Source: a bacterium (GTDB taxonomy: Bacteria > Vulcanimicrobiota > Xenobia > Xenobiales > JADMJV01). From it: a stretch of DNA of 64,000 nucleotides. The stretch's first letter is position 1. Every line of letters starts with the position of its first letter. The stretch covers positions 41,055 through 105,054 of the forward strand of contig JADMJV010000075.1 of NCBI GenBank assembly GCA_018780265.1. The letters run 5' to 3'. The position numbers and the translations under genes are program-made. Below, in pieces: positions 32,178 to 41,993 of the stretch. A model generated the notes under the pieces. That model worked only from the letters and a program-made list of their open reading frames with translations, was not told the DNA's origin and did not search any database.

Positions 32178-34682
32178 ATGAGTCTTTTAGCCCGGTCGCA
32201 GTGGCGCCATCTGTGGCGCCACCCCTGGTTGCTTTTGCTGAGCCTGGTTGGCGTGGCCGTAGGGGTGGCCGGTATTGTCTCGATGGACCTGGCTGTGGCC
32301 ACTTGCGAACGGGCTTTTCGCCTCTCTCAGGAGAGTCTCACCGGCAGAGCCACCCACTGGATCGTGGCCGGGCAATCCAACCTGGACGAGTCCTTCTACA
32401 CAAAGCTACGGGTGGAACTGGGCCTGAGGCCGTGCGCTCCCGTAGTGGAAGGTTATGTGTCGGTGCGCGACCAGAGCTTTCGATTGCTGGGCGTGGACCC
32501 CATTGCCGAAGGGCCGTTTCGAGGAGCCTGGATGAATGATGGCCAGGCCAACAGCAATCTTGCTTCGGCCTTTGCCTGTCCCGCGGCGGTGGCCATGAGT
32601 TCGGCGGAGGCGGCCAGGCTGGGCCTGAAGATGGACTCGGTGTTGCCGGTGCCGGGCTCGTCGCCGATGCGATTGAAGGCCCTCCTGACTGGACTCAAGC
32701 CCAATCAAGAGCAAGCCCTTCAGGGGTTGATGCTGTGCGACATCGCGGTGGCCCAAGAAGTGCTGGGCCTGGAGGGAAAACTCAGTCGCATTGAGTTGAT
32801 CGTGAGCGACGCGCAGGCCAAGGAGCTTCAGAATAATCTTCCCCAGGGAGTCTCCCTGGTGGTGGCGGCGACGCGAAGTCACACGGCGGAGCAGATGAGC
32901 GCCGCCTTCTTTCTGAATTTGCGGGCCCTCAGTCTGCTTTCCTTGCTGGTGGGTGGCTTGTTGATCTACAACGTGATTCACTTTTTAGCCTTGCAGCGGC
33001 GGCCGTGGATGGCCCAACTGCGCATCTTAGGGGTGACCCGTCAGGAGATTCGGGCGCAAATTTTGGCCGAAGCAGGTTGGATGGGGGCCTGGGGCACGTT
33101 GCTCGGGTTGATGTTGGGCATCACTTTGAGCCGCTTATTGCTGCCCTTGCTTACCCGGACTATCAATGATCTCTATTACAATTTGCAGATTTCCGACACC
33201 TACCTGTCCCCTCTGTCTTTGGCCAAGGGCTGCCTGCTGGGTTGGGGGTGTTCTTTGCTGGCCGCCTGGTTACCCGCCCACGAGGCGGCTTCCACCCCCC
33301 CGGTTCAGTCGCTACGACGCAGTCAACTGGAGACCGATTCTCGGCGCTGGATGGGTAAGGTAGCGGGCTTAGCCTCGCTGTGGCTGATCCTCTCCTGGGT
33401 CATTCTGGTGGCCGCCGAGACCCAATTGGCTTTGAACCTGCTGGCCATGATGGGACTGATTGTAGGCTCCGCCGCTCTAACTCCCGCCGCCGTGGTCTGG
33501 CTCCATGGCCGGTTGCTGCATGGCCTGCCCGCCGGTTTTTTGCAGCTTCGCATCATTTTGGGAGGGGTGGAGCGCTCGTTGAGTCGATTGGGTGTGGCGC
33601 TGGTGGCTATGACCGTGGCCCTGTCGGCCGTGGTTTCCATAACTATGATGGTTTTTAGCTTCCGAATTTCTTTGCTCGACTGGCTCGATCGCACGTTGGG
33701 GGGAGACCTGTATATCGGTCAGGCCAACCGACAGGCGGCCAAGGCAGGCCAGGGTCTGGACCCCGAGTTGGTCAACAAGATCAGTGCCCAGGCCGAGGTG
33801 GATCGAGTCATTCGGGTGAGGATGGCGCCCGTCTATTTCAGGAGTGACTCAGGACAGACCCAGGTCAGCCAGTTGGTGGCGCGCGATCTGGATGTGACCG
33901 AAATGCGACGTCTGCGCTTTGTGCTGGGTCGACCCGTCGACCATCTCAACAGCGATGAATTGCTTGCCACCGAGCCATTCCTACGCCAGCATCAACTGGC
34001 CGTCAACAGCCAGATTGAACTTGAAACAAGGCGTGGACGTGTGCGTTACCGGTTGGTAGGCGGCGTCCAGGATTACGCGAGCGATAGCGGTTATCTGGTG
34101 ATGGACATGCAAGTCTACCAGGCCAGTTTTGAAGACCGTTTGATTTCGGGCATGGCCGTCCTGCTCAAAGGTGGTCAGCCGGAGGCGCTGCGGGCCCGGA
34201 TATTGAGCTGGCCCGGGGCAGAAAATTTGGAACTTCGCTCGCAAAAGGCCCTCCACAAATTGTCGGTGGAGATTTTTGAGCAGACGTTTCAAGTCACCCG
34301 ACTGCTGCAAATACTGGCGGTGGTGGTGGCTGGCCTGGGTACGCTGGGTGCGGTGGCGGCCAATCAGTTGGAGCGTCGCCGTGAATTTGCCTTGTGGGAG
34401 TGCCTGGGCCTGACTCGCTGGGAGCGCCTGCGCATCCACTGGGGGGAAGCTGCCTTGTGCGGCCTTTGGGCAGGGTTGGCCGCCTGGCCTTGCGGGATAC
34501 TGCAAGCCTACGCAATGGTTCACTACATAAACCGCAGGGCCTTTGGTTGGTCCCTGGATTTTCACATTGACCCGGCAAGCCTGTTGATCACGCCCCTGCT
34601 GGGGATGGCGGCCGCCACTCTGGCGGTCTGGCTGGCTCGACCCATGAACCGTGGTCCGGCAGAAGATTTACGCCAAGAGTAG
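32178..34682 (+). CDS. FtsX/MacB-type ABC transporter permease
   Basis: The 834-residue protein has the MacB/LolC-like double layout. An N-terminal helix (LLLLSLVGVAVGVAGIV) is followed by a periplasmic domain and an FtsX block of three helices near 270-380 with the SLLVGGLLIYNVIHFLALQRR / LRILGVTRQEI signature. Further helices, a second periplasmic domain and a final FtsX block (near 725-830, LGTLGAVAANQLERRREFALWECLGLTRWERL) follow. No ATPase gene is adjacent, so the partner is encoded elsewhere. Substrate could be lipoproteins, lipids or peptides. ATG 32,178 is chosen over upstream in-frame starts. Confidence 0.85.
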   Translation: MSLLARSQWRHLWRHPWLLLLSLVGVAVGVAGIVSMDLAVATCERAFRLSQESLTGRATHWIVAGQSNLDESFYTKLRVELGLRPCAPVVEGYVSVRDQSFRLLGVDPIAEGPFRGAWMNDGQANSNLASAFACPAAVAMSSAEAARLGLKMDSVLPVPGSSPMRLKALLTGLKPNQEQALQGLMLCDIAVAQEVLGLEGKLSRIELIVSDAQAKELQNNLPQGVSLVVAATRSHTAEQMSAAFFLNLRALSLLSLLVGGLLIYNVIHFLALQRRPWMAQLRILGVTRQEIRAQILAEAGWMGAWGTLLGLMLGITLSRLLLPLLTRTINDLYYNLQISDTYLSPLSLAKGCLLGWGCSLLAAWLPAHEAASTPPVQSLRRSQLETDSRRWMGKVAGLASLWLILSWVILVAAETQLALNLLAMMGLIVGSAALTPAAVVWLHGRLLHGLPAGFLQLRIILGGVERSLSRLGVALVAMTVALSAVVSITMMVFSFRISLLDWLDRTLGGDLYIGQANRQAAKAGQGLDPELVNKISAQAEVDRVIRVRMAPVYFRSDSGQTQVSQLVARDLDVTEMRRLRFVLGRPVDHLNSDELLATEPFLRQHQLAVNSQIELETRRGRVRYRLVGGVQDYASDSGYLVMDMQVYQASFEDRLISGMAVLLKGGQPEALRARILSWPGAENLELRSQKALHKLSVEIFEQTFQVTRLLQILAVVVAGLGTLGAVAANQLERRREFALWECLGLTRWERLRIHWGEAALCGLWAGLAAWPCGILQAYAMVHYINRRAFGWSLDFHIDPASLLITPLLGMAAATLAVWLARPMNRGPAEDLRQE

Positions 34683-34769
34683 GCATCTTGCCCTACATCG
34701 AGAACTCCGATTGCAAGTGGGAATTACTCACGTCGGGGTGGTTACTTTCTATTTGGGGAGCCAAGAACC

Positions 34770-35459
34770 ATGAGCGGAGTCCCTATGGACGAAAGCACTC
34801 AGCTCAATCATTGGATTGCGCTGATGGCCGAGTTAGAAGAGGCTAAAGAGAAGATCGCCAAGGCCGTTTACAAGCACTACAAGGCCGGCCGAGTGGCGGA
34901 CGAATACTGCCTGGACAGTTGCCGGCGACTGGACGATCTGTACAAAGGCGCCAAGGAGTATGAAAGTTTTTTGCAGGAAGACTTCAAGCCATACACCGAG
35001 AGCGAGGGCGCAAAGAGCGGCAAGCTAGGACAGGTGGCCAAGGCGAAAGCGGCCAGCTTTTTCTCCAAGCTCTACATCCGTCACAACGTCAGTAATTTCA
35101 AAAGAAACTTCCGAGATACTTATTTAGATCTTGGCGGTCGAGTGATGGACGCCTTAGAAGATGGACGCACGGTGTGTCCTGCTCCACAAGTCGTGGAGTG
35201 GTGCAAGTACGCGGCCAAAGTAAAAAGGGAAGGGGATATGCGCTGGGAGGAGATCACCATTCTTCATCGCGAGCAGGTCAAGGGCAACGCCTTTTTGGCC
35301 ACGCTCAAGCAGTTTTTTACGAACTTTTCCAGTTTTGCGCGTATGAACGGGGCTCCCTGGATGAAAAAGATGTTCAAGGGCAACGACAAAATGGTTGCTC
35401 AATTGCGTCAGCAGTACAAGGATAAAATGGCTGCCAAGGCGGCCGAGAACAAGATCTAG
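34770..35459 (+). CDS. Hypothetical soluble helical protein
   Basis: 229 residues, strongly charged and Lys-rich, no signal peptide or transmembrane segment. Several long helices are expected (MAELEEAKEKIAKAVYKHYKAGRVADEYCLDSCRRLDDLYKGAKEYESFLQ). ATG 34,770 follows GGGGAG. I do not recognise a family. Its 3' end overlaps the convergent universal-stress gene by 4 bases. Confidence 0.65.
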   Translation: MSGVPMDESTQLNHWIALMAELEEAKEKIAKAVYKHYKAGRVADEYCLDSCRRLDDLYKGAKEYESFLQEDFKPYTESEGAKSGKLGQVAKAKAASFFSKLYIRHNVSNFKRNFRDTYLDLGGRVMDALEDGRTVCPAPQVVEWCKYAAKVKREGDMRWEEITILHREQVKGNAFLATLKQFFTNFSSFARMNGAPWMKKMFKGNDKMVAQLRQQYKDKMAAKAAENKI

Positions 35460-36310
35460 GCGGCAGGCTGAGGGAAGGCCAGTACCGGGCAGTGTGCCCG
35501 CCGGGCTACCTTTTCGGTCACACTTCCCAATAGAAACCTCTGCCAGCCGCTGCGGCCGTGAGTCGACATGGCCACCAGGTCACAGTGATGCTGCTCGGCC
35601 ATGGCCAGGATCGACTCACTGGCGTCCCCGTCCAGGGCGTGGCGGCTCACGCGCAGACCGGGAAGGTCTACCTGCTTCAACTCGTCATCCATGTGTTGCA
35701 GGAAATTTTCGTGTGCATCAGGGTCGACCATGTTGATATAGTCGTGGGCGTCAAAGCCGCTGGCACGCAGTAACAGGACTTCGGCGTCAGTTGCCAGCCA
35801 GGCTTGAAGAGCGGGCAAAAAGGTTTGCGATTGGCTGGACCCGTCGAGGGGCACCAGCACTCGTCGAAAGGGTCCCGGCTGACCGGTAGAATTGGGTCTG
35901 AGTAACAGCACCGGCACACCGGATTGGCGCAGGACCCCCTCGGCCACGCTACCCATCAACCAGCGTATGCCTCCCGAACGTCCGTGAGAAGCCAGCACAA
36001 CGGCCTGGCAATTGTCCGGTTGGGCCAGCGAACCGAGCAGACGGGGCGCAGAGCCCATCGGGCATTTCCATTCCGAAGCGGGGCCCTGGATCTGGCTGAC
36101 TTTTTGTTGAAGATACTTCTCCACGTCTCCCTGGCGTTTTTCGGTCAGGCGGATGGCCAACGTGGGTGCCTCGCCCGTGGGCCCGGCCATAAAGGGATCG
36201 ACCACCTGAACCAGTTGAAGGGAGGCGCCCATATGGGCAGCCAGGGCTTGAGCCCAAGGCAGGGCGAACTCGGAGGTTTTGGAGCCATCAAGGGGGAGCA
36301 TGATTTTCAT
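35456..36310 (-). CDS. Universal stress protein, two UspA domains
   Basis: Tandem UspA domains (about 1-140 and 148-284), each with the ATP-binding G-2x-G-9x-G-S/T-type motif: S-H-G-R-S-G-G-I-R-W-L-M-G-S-V and T-H-G-R-S-G-W-Q-R-F-L-L-G-S-V. Each begins with a VPLDGS/LPLDGS nucleotide-loop strand. Usp proteins respond to starvation and oxidative stress; the partner here is unknown. Confidence 0.9.
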   Translation of the reverse strand: MKIMLPLDGSKTSEFALPWAQALAAHMGASLQLVQVVDPFMAGPTGEAPTLAIRLTEKRQGDVEKYLQQKVSQIQGPASEWKCPMGSAPRLLGSLAQPDNCQAVVLASHGRSGGIRWLMGSVAEGVLRQSGVPVLLLRPNSTGQPGPFRRVLVPLDGSSQSQTFLPALQAWLATDAEVLLLRASGFDAHDYINMVDPDAHENFLQHMDDELKQVDLPGLRVSRHALDGDASESILAMAEQHHCDLVAMSTHGRSGWQRFLLGSVTEKVARRAHCPVLAFPQPAA

Positions 36311-36345
36311 AGCGACAGCTTAGCAGGTTCGGGCTATGATGCTGG

Positions 36346-37359
36346 TCATCCTGGAGTCCACCCGAAGAAAGCGGTCATCGTTCGAAAGGTCTCTCTGTCG
36401 TTCATCAGGCTCACATGCCCCTGACTCCAGGTCCCGGGTAGAACTTGAACGGGGGTGTCCTGCAGGGATAGACTGGCGCTGTCCACCAGACCGTCCCCGG
36501 GACCCCACTCCTGTGGACTGGCCTGGGAAGTGAGTCGGCCCGTAGAGCCCAAAACCATGACTTTCTCCAGTTGCTGCTTGTCCTGGCTCCAGCGCGAGTT
36601 TAGTTGTTCCAATTTAGGGTTGCCGTCGGAGATGGCCTGCAGCCAATCCAGAGCCGGACCCGCGTCGGGACCCAGGCCCCCCAACTTCATGGCAAAGCCG
36701 ATGCCGGATTTTATAGCCCAGTTGGCCATGGTGGCGGCCCGAATGCCCTGGTTGGGGGTGCCTACCATCATCAATTTTCCAATTCCATGTCCTCCCTGAG
36801 AGCCGTACAGGCGGGCGCCCAGTCCGCCCATACTGTGGGCGGCCACATCGGTGGTGGCCGAACCGGTCACGCGCTCGATGGTCTTGAGAGCAAACTGAAG
36901 CTGTTGGGCCGTCACTTCAGGACTCTGCTGGCGATGTTGGGGAACCAGTTGAAATACTTTGGCCTGGGAGTCTGTCCAGTCGGAGGGAAGAGGCCGGGAT
37001 AGGTCAGCGTCGCTGTAGACCTGGTCGCCCTGCAAATAGTAAATGCAGCCGCCGTTGCGACCGTCAGCGCTCAGGTGGTTGAGCAAAGGGCGGGTGTCGG
37101 CCATCCGGCCATTAAACCCGACCACCGCCAGGAAGGGGCGGGGCAGGCTTGCCGGAGCCTCCCCGTAGAGTCCAAATTGGGCCAGCACGGCCAGACGCGT
37201 AGAGAGCTTACTGAACATGTAGCGGGTGCCCCCGGCCGCAAATTGGTAAGCGGCGTGACTGTCCCAGGGCAACGGACCGGGGTCCTCGGGGGGAGGTGGC
37301 GGAGGCGCGGAGCGGGCGGTAGGGCTTCCCGCGGCAACTCTATGTGGGCCGATAATCAC
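36346..37359 (-). CDS. Alpha/beta-hydrolase, lipase-like
   Basis: 337 residues. The nucleophile elbow A-H-S-M-G-G-L-G-A-R-L lies near residue 195. The oxyanion region PFLAVVGFNGRMADTRPL lies near 75, a later GDGLVD near 290 may supply Asp, and a late GHVSLM the His. A Pro-rich N terminus (PPPPPPEDPGPLP) precedes the domain; no signal peptide is seen. Resembles extracellular lipase/triacylglycerol acylhydrolase folds. Substrate unknown. It neighbours a second, unrelated lipase (class 3) at 38.3-39.3 kb. Confidence 0.7.
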   Translation of the reverse strand: MIIGPHRVAAGSPTARSAPPPPPPEDPGPLPWDSHAAYQFAAGGTRYMFSKLSTRLAVLAQFGLYGEAPASLPRPFLAVVGFNGRMADTRPLLNHLSADGRNGGCIYYLQGDQVYSDADLSRPLPSDWTDSQAKVFQLVPQHRQQSPEVTAQQLQFALKTIERVTGSATTDVAAHSMGGLGARLYGSQGGHGIGKLMMVGTPNQGIRAATMANWAIKSGIGFAMKLGGLGPDAGPALDWLQAISDGNPKLEQLNSRWSQDKQQLEKVMVLGSTGRLTSQASPQEWGPGDGLVDSASLSLQDTPVQVLPGTWSQGHVSLMNDRETFRTMTAFFGWTPG

Positions 37360-37409
37360 GCCGACAGTCTAAGACCCGGCCCTGAAAAGAATTCGAAAAG
37401 CTCAGGTCC

Positions 37410-38300
37410 TCAGGGCTTGGCAAACAGCAGGCGGGAGTGAGGCAAGTCCCAGGTTACCGTATAATCGCGCAAAAAGGAGTGGCCCAGCAGGCCCTGGTGG
37501 ATGATGGGTTGGAACATCACGGAAGGAGAGGGTTGAGAGGCTATTTCAGGTGCCTCCAGTAAGCGCACGGGAGCGGCCAGGTGCGCGAAATAGCGCGTGA
37601 ATTCGTGGCCCGTCTCGTCCTTGCCCTGGCGGCGCGTGACCCCTGCGTCCTCGTGGCCAATTCCCAGTCGTGCCAACCATGACTCATCCAGGATCAGGCT
37701 GTCGCTACCGCTGTCCAATTGCACTTGAATGGCCGTTCCTTCGGGCAAACTAAGAGCGACGGATGCGGTCAGGGCCGTTTCTTTGTCCCATTCGCAGCGT
37801 ATCGGCACAGCCTGCCCCTGATCGGCTCGCACCGCCAGTGAGGCTTCATCTTCCAAAATCAACAGTTTCTTGGAGTAGTCCAGCGTGAACGGGAGGTCCC
37901 GAAAGTAGGTGAGCGAGAGAAATCCGGCCACCCCTTGAAACTCCTCGCCGCCCGGCAACAATCCGGCCATGTCCCACAGACCTACTTGCACGGGCGCCTG
38001 GCGCCGCCCGGCCAAAGCCAGCGATTCCAGACCGGCCAGAGGGACTTCCAAAGGCTGACCTGACATCCGTTGCCCCGTGTACGAACCTTGCATCGGGCAA
38101 CGCAGGCGTTGGGCCAGCGCGGGCGAGAGCAGGTTGAGGCCGATTCCCGTGTCTAAAATCATGAAGCTGGGGGTGGTGTCGTTCAGGCGCACAGGAACTT
38201 TGAGGAGATGCCCCCCTACAATTTCAAAGGAGCATTGCAAAGGCTTGGCCAGGACGGGACAGCTTACGAGGAACAGGCATAAACCCGCCGACCAACGCAT
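37410..38300 (-). CDS. Retropepsin-like aspartyl protease, secreted
   Basis: From ATG 38,300 (GGAGG adjacent) the 296-residue protein has a signal peptide (RWSAGLCLFLVSCPVLA). Two retropepsin-type half-domains follow: F-M-I-L-D-T-G-I-G near 46 and V-Q-L-D-S-G-S-D near 190, each supplying a possible catalytic Asp. Single-chain bilobal layout like gag-polyprotein-type aspartyl proteases found in bacteria. It lies 7 bases after the class 3 lipase gene, so the two are probably co-transcribed. Confidence 0.7.
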   Translation of the reverse strand: MRWSAGLCLFLVSCPVLAKPLQCSFEIVGGHLLKVPVRLNDTTPSFMILDTGIGLNLLSPALAQRLRCPMQGSYTGQRMSGQPLEVPLAGLESLALAGRRQAPVQVGLWDMAGLLPGGEEFQGVAGFLSLTYFRDLPFTLDYSKKLLILEDEASLAVRADQGQAVPIRCEWDKETALTASVALSLPEGTAIQVQLDSGSDSLILDESWLARLGIGHEDAGVTRRQGKDETGHEFTRYFAHLAAPVRLLEAPEIASQPSPSVMFQPIIHQGLLGHSFLRDYTVTWDLPHSRLLFAKP

Positions 38301-38307
38301 CCTCCGG

Positions 38308-39315
38308 CTACTTCCCTTCCAGTTGCCGTTGAAGTTGTTTGAGCACCTTGGTGTTCTTTTCGTCGAGAATGCGGTCGTTGTAGAAAACGGGGACATGCTC
38401 ATAGAGGGGGCTGGGCTGTCGGCGGGCCAGGCCCACTGCCGTTCCCACAATGCGATCCAGGCAATGGGAACCCGGCTCTAAACTGGCCTGGCCGTGGCGG
38501 TCAAAGTAGACGCGGGCTCCGGCGGTTTCGCCCAGAGGCAGAACCATAGGTATGGGGTCGGCATTGTTGACAAAGTTGACGGTGCGGGCCGCCAGGCCGA
38601 TCTCTTCGAGGTGCTTTTTCTGGTCATCCCAACCGATGTCGGGACCGCCCGTTCGTGTAACGCTCCGGGGCAAAATGCCCAACTCGTCGTGCATGCGGTC
38701 GGCCAGATGCAGAGCCACGGCGGCTCCCAGACTGTGGCCGGCCATGTGGACCTGTTTGTGGGACTGCCGGGCCATCTCCAGGTAGGGCTTGAGCTGGGTC
38801 CAGATTCCGTCGGCAGCCTCTTTGAAGCCGGCGTGCACCTGGGCGCTGTTGTTGTAGTTGGAGACCGGTACGGCATAGAGATCATTCATGTAGTCTTGCC
38901 ACTGCACGTCGTTCTCGGATCCCATGTTGGACAACCACGGGGGTGAGGTTCCGCGGGCGGCGATCAATACCGCCTTGTCGGTTTCGACGACGCTGACCTG
39001 GGTGCCGGTGTCGGGGGCGTCGATGCCCAACTGAGCGTTGTTTTTGGAGTCCAGAAAGTGGAAAGCCTCCACGGCTGCCTGCCTGTCCAGGTGAGCCCTC
39101 TGATCCTTGGGAGTGGAGTAGGCCATGGTGGCCAGTGCCGCCATAGCGGCCGCATTGGTGGGAGTGAACACCATGGTGTGGTGAAATTTGCCAAGGTCTA
39201 TCCGGTCGATCTCTTTGGCCGTGGACTCCGAATCCATGGGAATACTGATGATGGTGGATAAAAAGCCACGCTCGATGGGTGGGCGAGGGCCGTTCGTCGA
39301 GGGGTAGATGTGCAC
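38308..39315 (-). CDS. Class 3 lipase-like hydrolase
   Basis: 335 residues. The nucleophile motif G-H-S-L-G-A-A-V-A-L-H near 190 and the upstream I-A-A-R-G-T-S strand are those of fungal-type (class 3) lipases. Asp may come from VNNADPIPMVLP and His from YEHVPVFY. No clear signal peptide. Substrate is unknown. Directly upstream of and probably co-transcribed with the retropepsin-like gene. Confidence 0.8.
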   Translation of the reverse strand: MHIYPSTNGPRPPIERGFLSTIISIPMDSESTAKEIDRIDLGKFHHTMVFTPTNAAAMAALATMAYSTPKDQRAHLDRQAAVEAFHFLDSKNNAQLGIDAPDTGTQVSVVETDKAVLIAARGTSPPWLSNMGSENDVQWQDYMNDLYAVPVSNYNNSAQVHAGFKEAADGIWTQLKPYLEMARQSHKQVHMAGHSLGAAVALHLADRMHDELGILPRSVTRTGGPDIGWDDQKKHLEEIGLAARTVNFVNNADPIPMVLPLGETAGARVYFDRHGQASLEPGSHCLDRIVGTAVGLARRQPSPLYEHVPVFYNDRILDEKNTKVLKQLQRQLEGK

Positions 39316-39367
39316 GGGCCCATGCTAAGGGAAAGGCTATTGGATGAGGTTGCTGGGTTGTAAAGCT

Positions 39368-41239
39368 TTAGTCCTCGGGGTACAACGAGGCGATCTTGGC
39401 CGCATATTTCTGATTGACCACCTTGCGCTTGACCTTGAGGGTAGGGGTCATCTCTCCATTTTCAAGAGTTAATTCGGCCGGCAGCAGAGCGATGGCTTTG
39501 ACTTTTTCGTAAGCCGAAAGGTCAGCGCAGATGCGATTGACTTCACTTTGCAAATACTCTTTGAGCTTGGGGTCTTCGGCCAGAGCCCTCGGGTCGTGGG
39601 CTACTCCGTTTTGGGCGCACCAATCCTTGAGATTGGCGTAAGTGGGCACGATCAGGGCCGAGATAAATTTCTTGTTGTCGCCCAACACCACGCATTGCTC
39701 GATGAGGGGGCTGGACTGGACCAGTTGCTCGATGGGCTGAGGGGCCACGTTTTTGCCGTTAGACATCACCAGCAAGTCCTTCTTGCGGTCGGTGATGGCC
39801 AGATAGCCTTCGTCATCCATCATTCCGATGTCCCCGGTGTGAAACCAGCCATCATCATCAATGGCGTCTCGCGTGGCCTGAGCTTTGCCAAAATATCCGA
39901 GCATGACGTTGGGACCCTGACAAAGAATCTCCCCGTCCTCGGCGATTTTCACCTTGACGTCGGGAATCACTTTGCCCACGGTTCCGTTTTTGGGGCGGTG
40001 TAGCGGGTTGAAGGTGATGACCGGACTGGTTTCGGTGAGCCCGTAGCCCTCCGTTAAAACGAAGCCGGCACTGAGAAAAAATTCCCCCACGTCCTTGCGC
40101 AAGGGCGCTCCGCCCGAACAGAACAGGCGAATGCGTCCCCCCGTTTCTTGATGGAGTTTGCTCAGCACCAGTTTGTGCGCCATGGCATATTCGAGTTTGA
40201 GGACCGGGTTAAGTTTGCCCGCCATTTTGGCCTGCTGGTGCTTCTGGCCCACGGACATGGCCCAGGCGAAAAGTTTGCGCTTGGGTAATGAGCCGGACTT
40301 CACCTTGTCGGTGATGCGTGCGTAGATCTTCTCAAACAGGCGGGGAACGCTGGGCATGACGGTGGGGCGGACTTCCTTCATATTGGCCCCGACGGTATCC
40401 ACACTCTCGGCGTAGGCAATACTTGCACCCACGCTGGTGACACAGTAGTAAGCCACCCGCTCAAATACGTGGCAGAGAGGTAAAAAGGAAAGCTCCAGGT
40501 CATCGGTCTTAAACTCCAGCAGAGGCACCGCCGTCAGGGCGTTGGAGCAGAAGTTACCGTGCATCAACATGGCCCCCTTGGGTTCACCGGTTGTGCCTGA
40601 GGTGTAGACCAGACCACAGACATCGGTCGACACGGTCGCCTCAACGCGCTTCTCTATTTCGGCCTTGTGCCGGCTGAGGTTGTCCGCTCCCAACTGCAGG
40701 AATGCATCCCAACTCCAAAGTTTTCGGGATGACTCGGCAGAGCCCGGGTCAAACATACAAACAATGTGCTCCAGGGTGGGCAATTCCTTTTCGCAGGCCA
40801 GGACTGCCTCAAGGTGCCTGGGGGTTGCGCAAACGGCGATGCGCGCCCCGGAGTCTCGCAAGATATACTCGATGGCTTCGCCAGCCAGGGTGGGATAGAG
40901 CGGAGCGTGGATGCCGCCCGCATGCATCGTGCCCATGTCGGTGATGACCCATTCTGGCCGATTGTTGGAGATTTGGCCGACCCGGTCCTTGGATTGAAAG
41001 CCCAGCTCGATCAAGGCTGAGGCAAAGTTCTCCACTTTGTCCCGAATCTGCTGGTAAGTCTCAAAGCGGTAGACTCCGTTTATCTTGCAGCCCAGGTAGT
41101 TGCGGTTGGCGGCGTTGTGCCGCTCAAAAGCCTGGCGAAACAACTTGGGAAGGGTCGAGGTAGGATTTCTCTGAGCCCACTCGATCAAGGGGGTGGGAAC
41201 ATAGTGCGTCTCCATAGGATTGGTAACTGGATTGGACAT
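39368..41239 (-). CDS. Long-chain acyl-CoA synthetase (AMP-forming)
   Basis: 623 residues with the adenylate-forming signature Y-T-S-G-T-T-G-E-P-K-G-A-M-L near 190. It also has L-T-E-T-S-P-V near 380, the G-W-F-H-T-G-D-I-G region and D-R-K-K-D-L-L-V-M-S-N-G-K-N-V-A-P near 495. Activates fatty acids to acyl-CoA via acyl-AMP, FadD15/AMP-binding type. ATG 41,239 with AGAGG upstream is chosen; the frame extends further upstream only through the preceding FHA gene. Follows that gene by 4 bases. Confidence 0.9.
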   Translation of the reverse strand: MSNPVTNPMETHYVPTPLIEWAQRNPTSTLPKLFRQAFERHNAANRNYLGCKINGVYRFETYQQIRDKVENFASALIELGFQSKDRVGQISNNRPEWVITDMGTMHAGGIHAPLYPTLAGEAIEYILRDSGARIAVCATPRHLEAVLACEKELPTLEHIVCMFDPGSAESSRKLWSWDAFLQLGADNLSRHKAEIEKRVEATVSTDVCGLVYTSGTTGEPKGAMLMHGNFCSNALTAVPLLEFKTDDLELSFLPLCHVFERVAYYCVTSVGASIAYAESVDTVGANMKEVRPTVMPSVPRLFEKIYARITDKVKSGSLPKRKLFAWAMSVGQKHQQAKMAGKLNPVLKLEYAMAHKLVLSKLHQETGGRIRLFCSGGAPLRKDVGEFFLSAGFVLTEGYGLTETSPVITFNPLHRPKNGTVGKVIPDVKVKIAEDGEILCQGPNVMLGYFGKAQATRDAIDDDGWFHTGDIGMMDDEGYLAITDRKKDLLVMSNGKNVAPQPIEQLVQSSPLIEQCVVLGDNKKFISALIVPTYANLKDWCAQNGVAHDPRALAEDPKLKEYLQSEVNRICADLSAYEKVKAIALLPAELTLENGEMTPTLKVKRKVVNQKYAAKIASLYPED

Positions 41240-41243
41240 GGGT

Positions 41244-41864
41244 TTAGACCTCTTTCTGCCAGTATTGAAAACGTAGACTGCCAAATCGGACTTGGTCCTG
41301 GTGGCTGAGGGGATGCTGCAAACCAGGCTGCAGCCTGACTTCGTTGAGAAAAGTACCGTTAGAGCTGCCCAGGTCTTCCAGCAAAACCTGACCTTCGCCA
41401 CGAGTGATCTGGGCGTGGCGGCGCGAGACCCCGGCATTGTCGCCAAACTTGCTCAAGTCAACCTCAGGGGTCACCTCTACGGGTCGGCCCACCAGGCTGC
41501 GGTCGTAGATCAATGGCAACTGTTCCCCCTGCGGGAGCTGGCGCAAATGGGCGTACGCGGCAGGAACCGCCGGCTTGGGTGGGGGTGTGGCCGTCACTTG
41601 CACAGGAGGTGGAGGCGGCGGACTGACTCTCGGAGGTGGCGGAGGAGGTGTGGGGGGCGGAGGAGGTGGTGGGGGCGGGGCTGCTGATGGGTAATTGGGC
41701 CGCGGGGCCGGTGCAGGACTGGGGCGAACCGAGGGCCCGGGCGGCGGATAGGGGTTGGGTACCGCGCGAGGTGATTGGCGTTGCATGGATTTGAGGTTAA
41801 ACCCGCATTTTTCGCAATAGGAAGAGCCAGGCAGATTTTGTTGTCTACATTTCGGGCACTCCAT
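41244..41864 (-). CDS. Zinc-ribbon and FHA domain protein with polyproline linker
   Basis: N-terminal zinc ribbon (C-P-K-C-x(12)-C-E-K-C), about 75 residues of almost pure Pro with Ser, Ala and Arg, then an FHA domain (about 120-206). The FHA part has S-R-R-H-A-Q-I and D-L-G-S-S-N-G-T-F-L-N, the phosphothreonine-binding signature, so it should bind phosphorylated partners of Ser/Thr kinases. No kinase gene is in the window. Directly upstream of the acyl-CoA synthetase. Confidence 0.85.
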   Translation of the reverse strand: MECPKCRQQNLPGSSYCEKCGFNLKSMQRQSPRAVPNPYPPPGPSVRPSPAPAPRPNYPSAAPPPPPPPPPTPPPPPPRVSPPPPPPVQVTATPPPKPAVPAAYAHLRQLPQGEQLPLIYDRSLVGRPVEVTPEVDLSKFGDNAGVSRRHAQITRGEGQVLLEDLGSSNGTFLNEVRLQPGLQHPLSHQDQVRFGSLRFQYWQKEV

Positions 41865-41993
41865 GGGCTACTCACCTCTCTTTGCCTGGCCTGTTCTTGG
41901 CTGCGGGTTGGGGCTCCTTTCTGGCAGGACATTGCCTGCCCGCGGTGCTATTCTCTCCCCAAACTCCGCTCGTGACGGGCGGCTGGAGGTTCC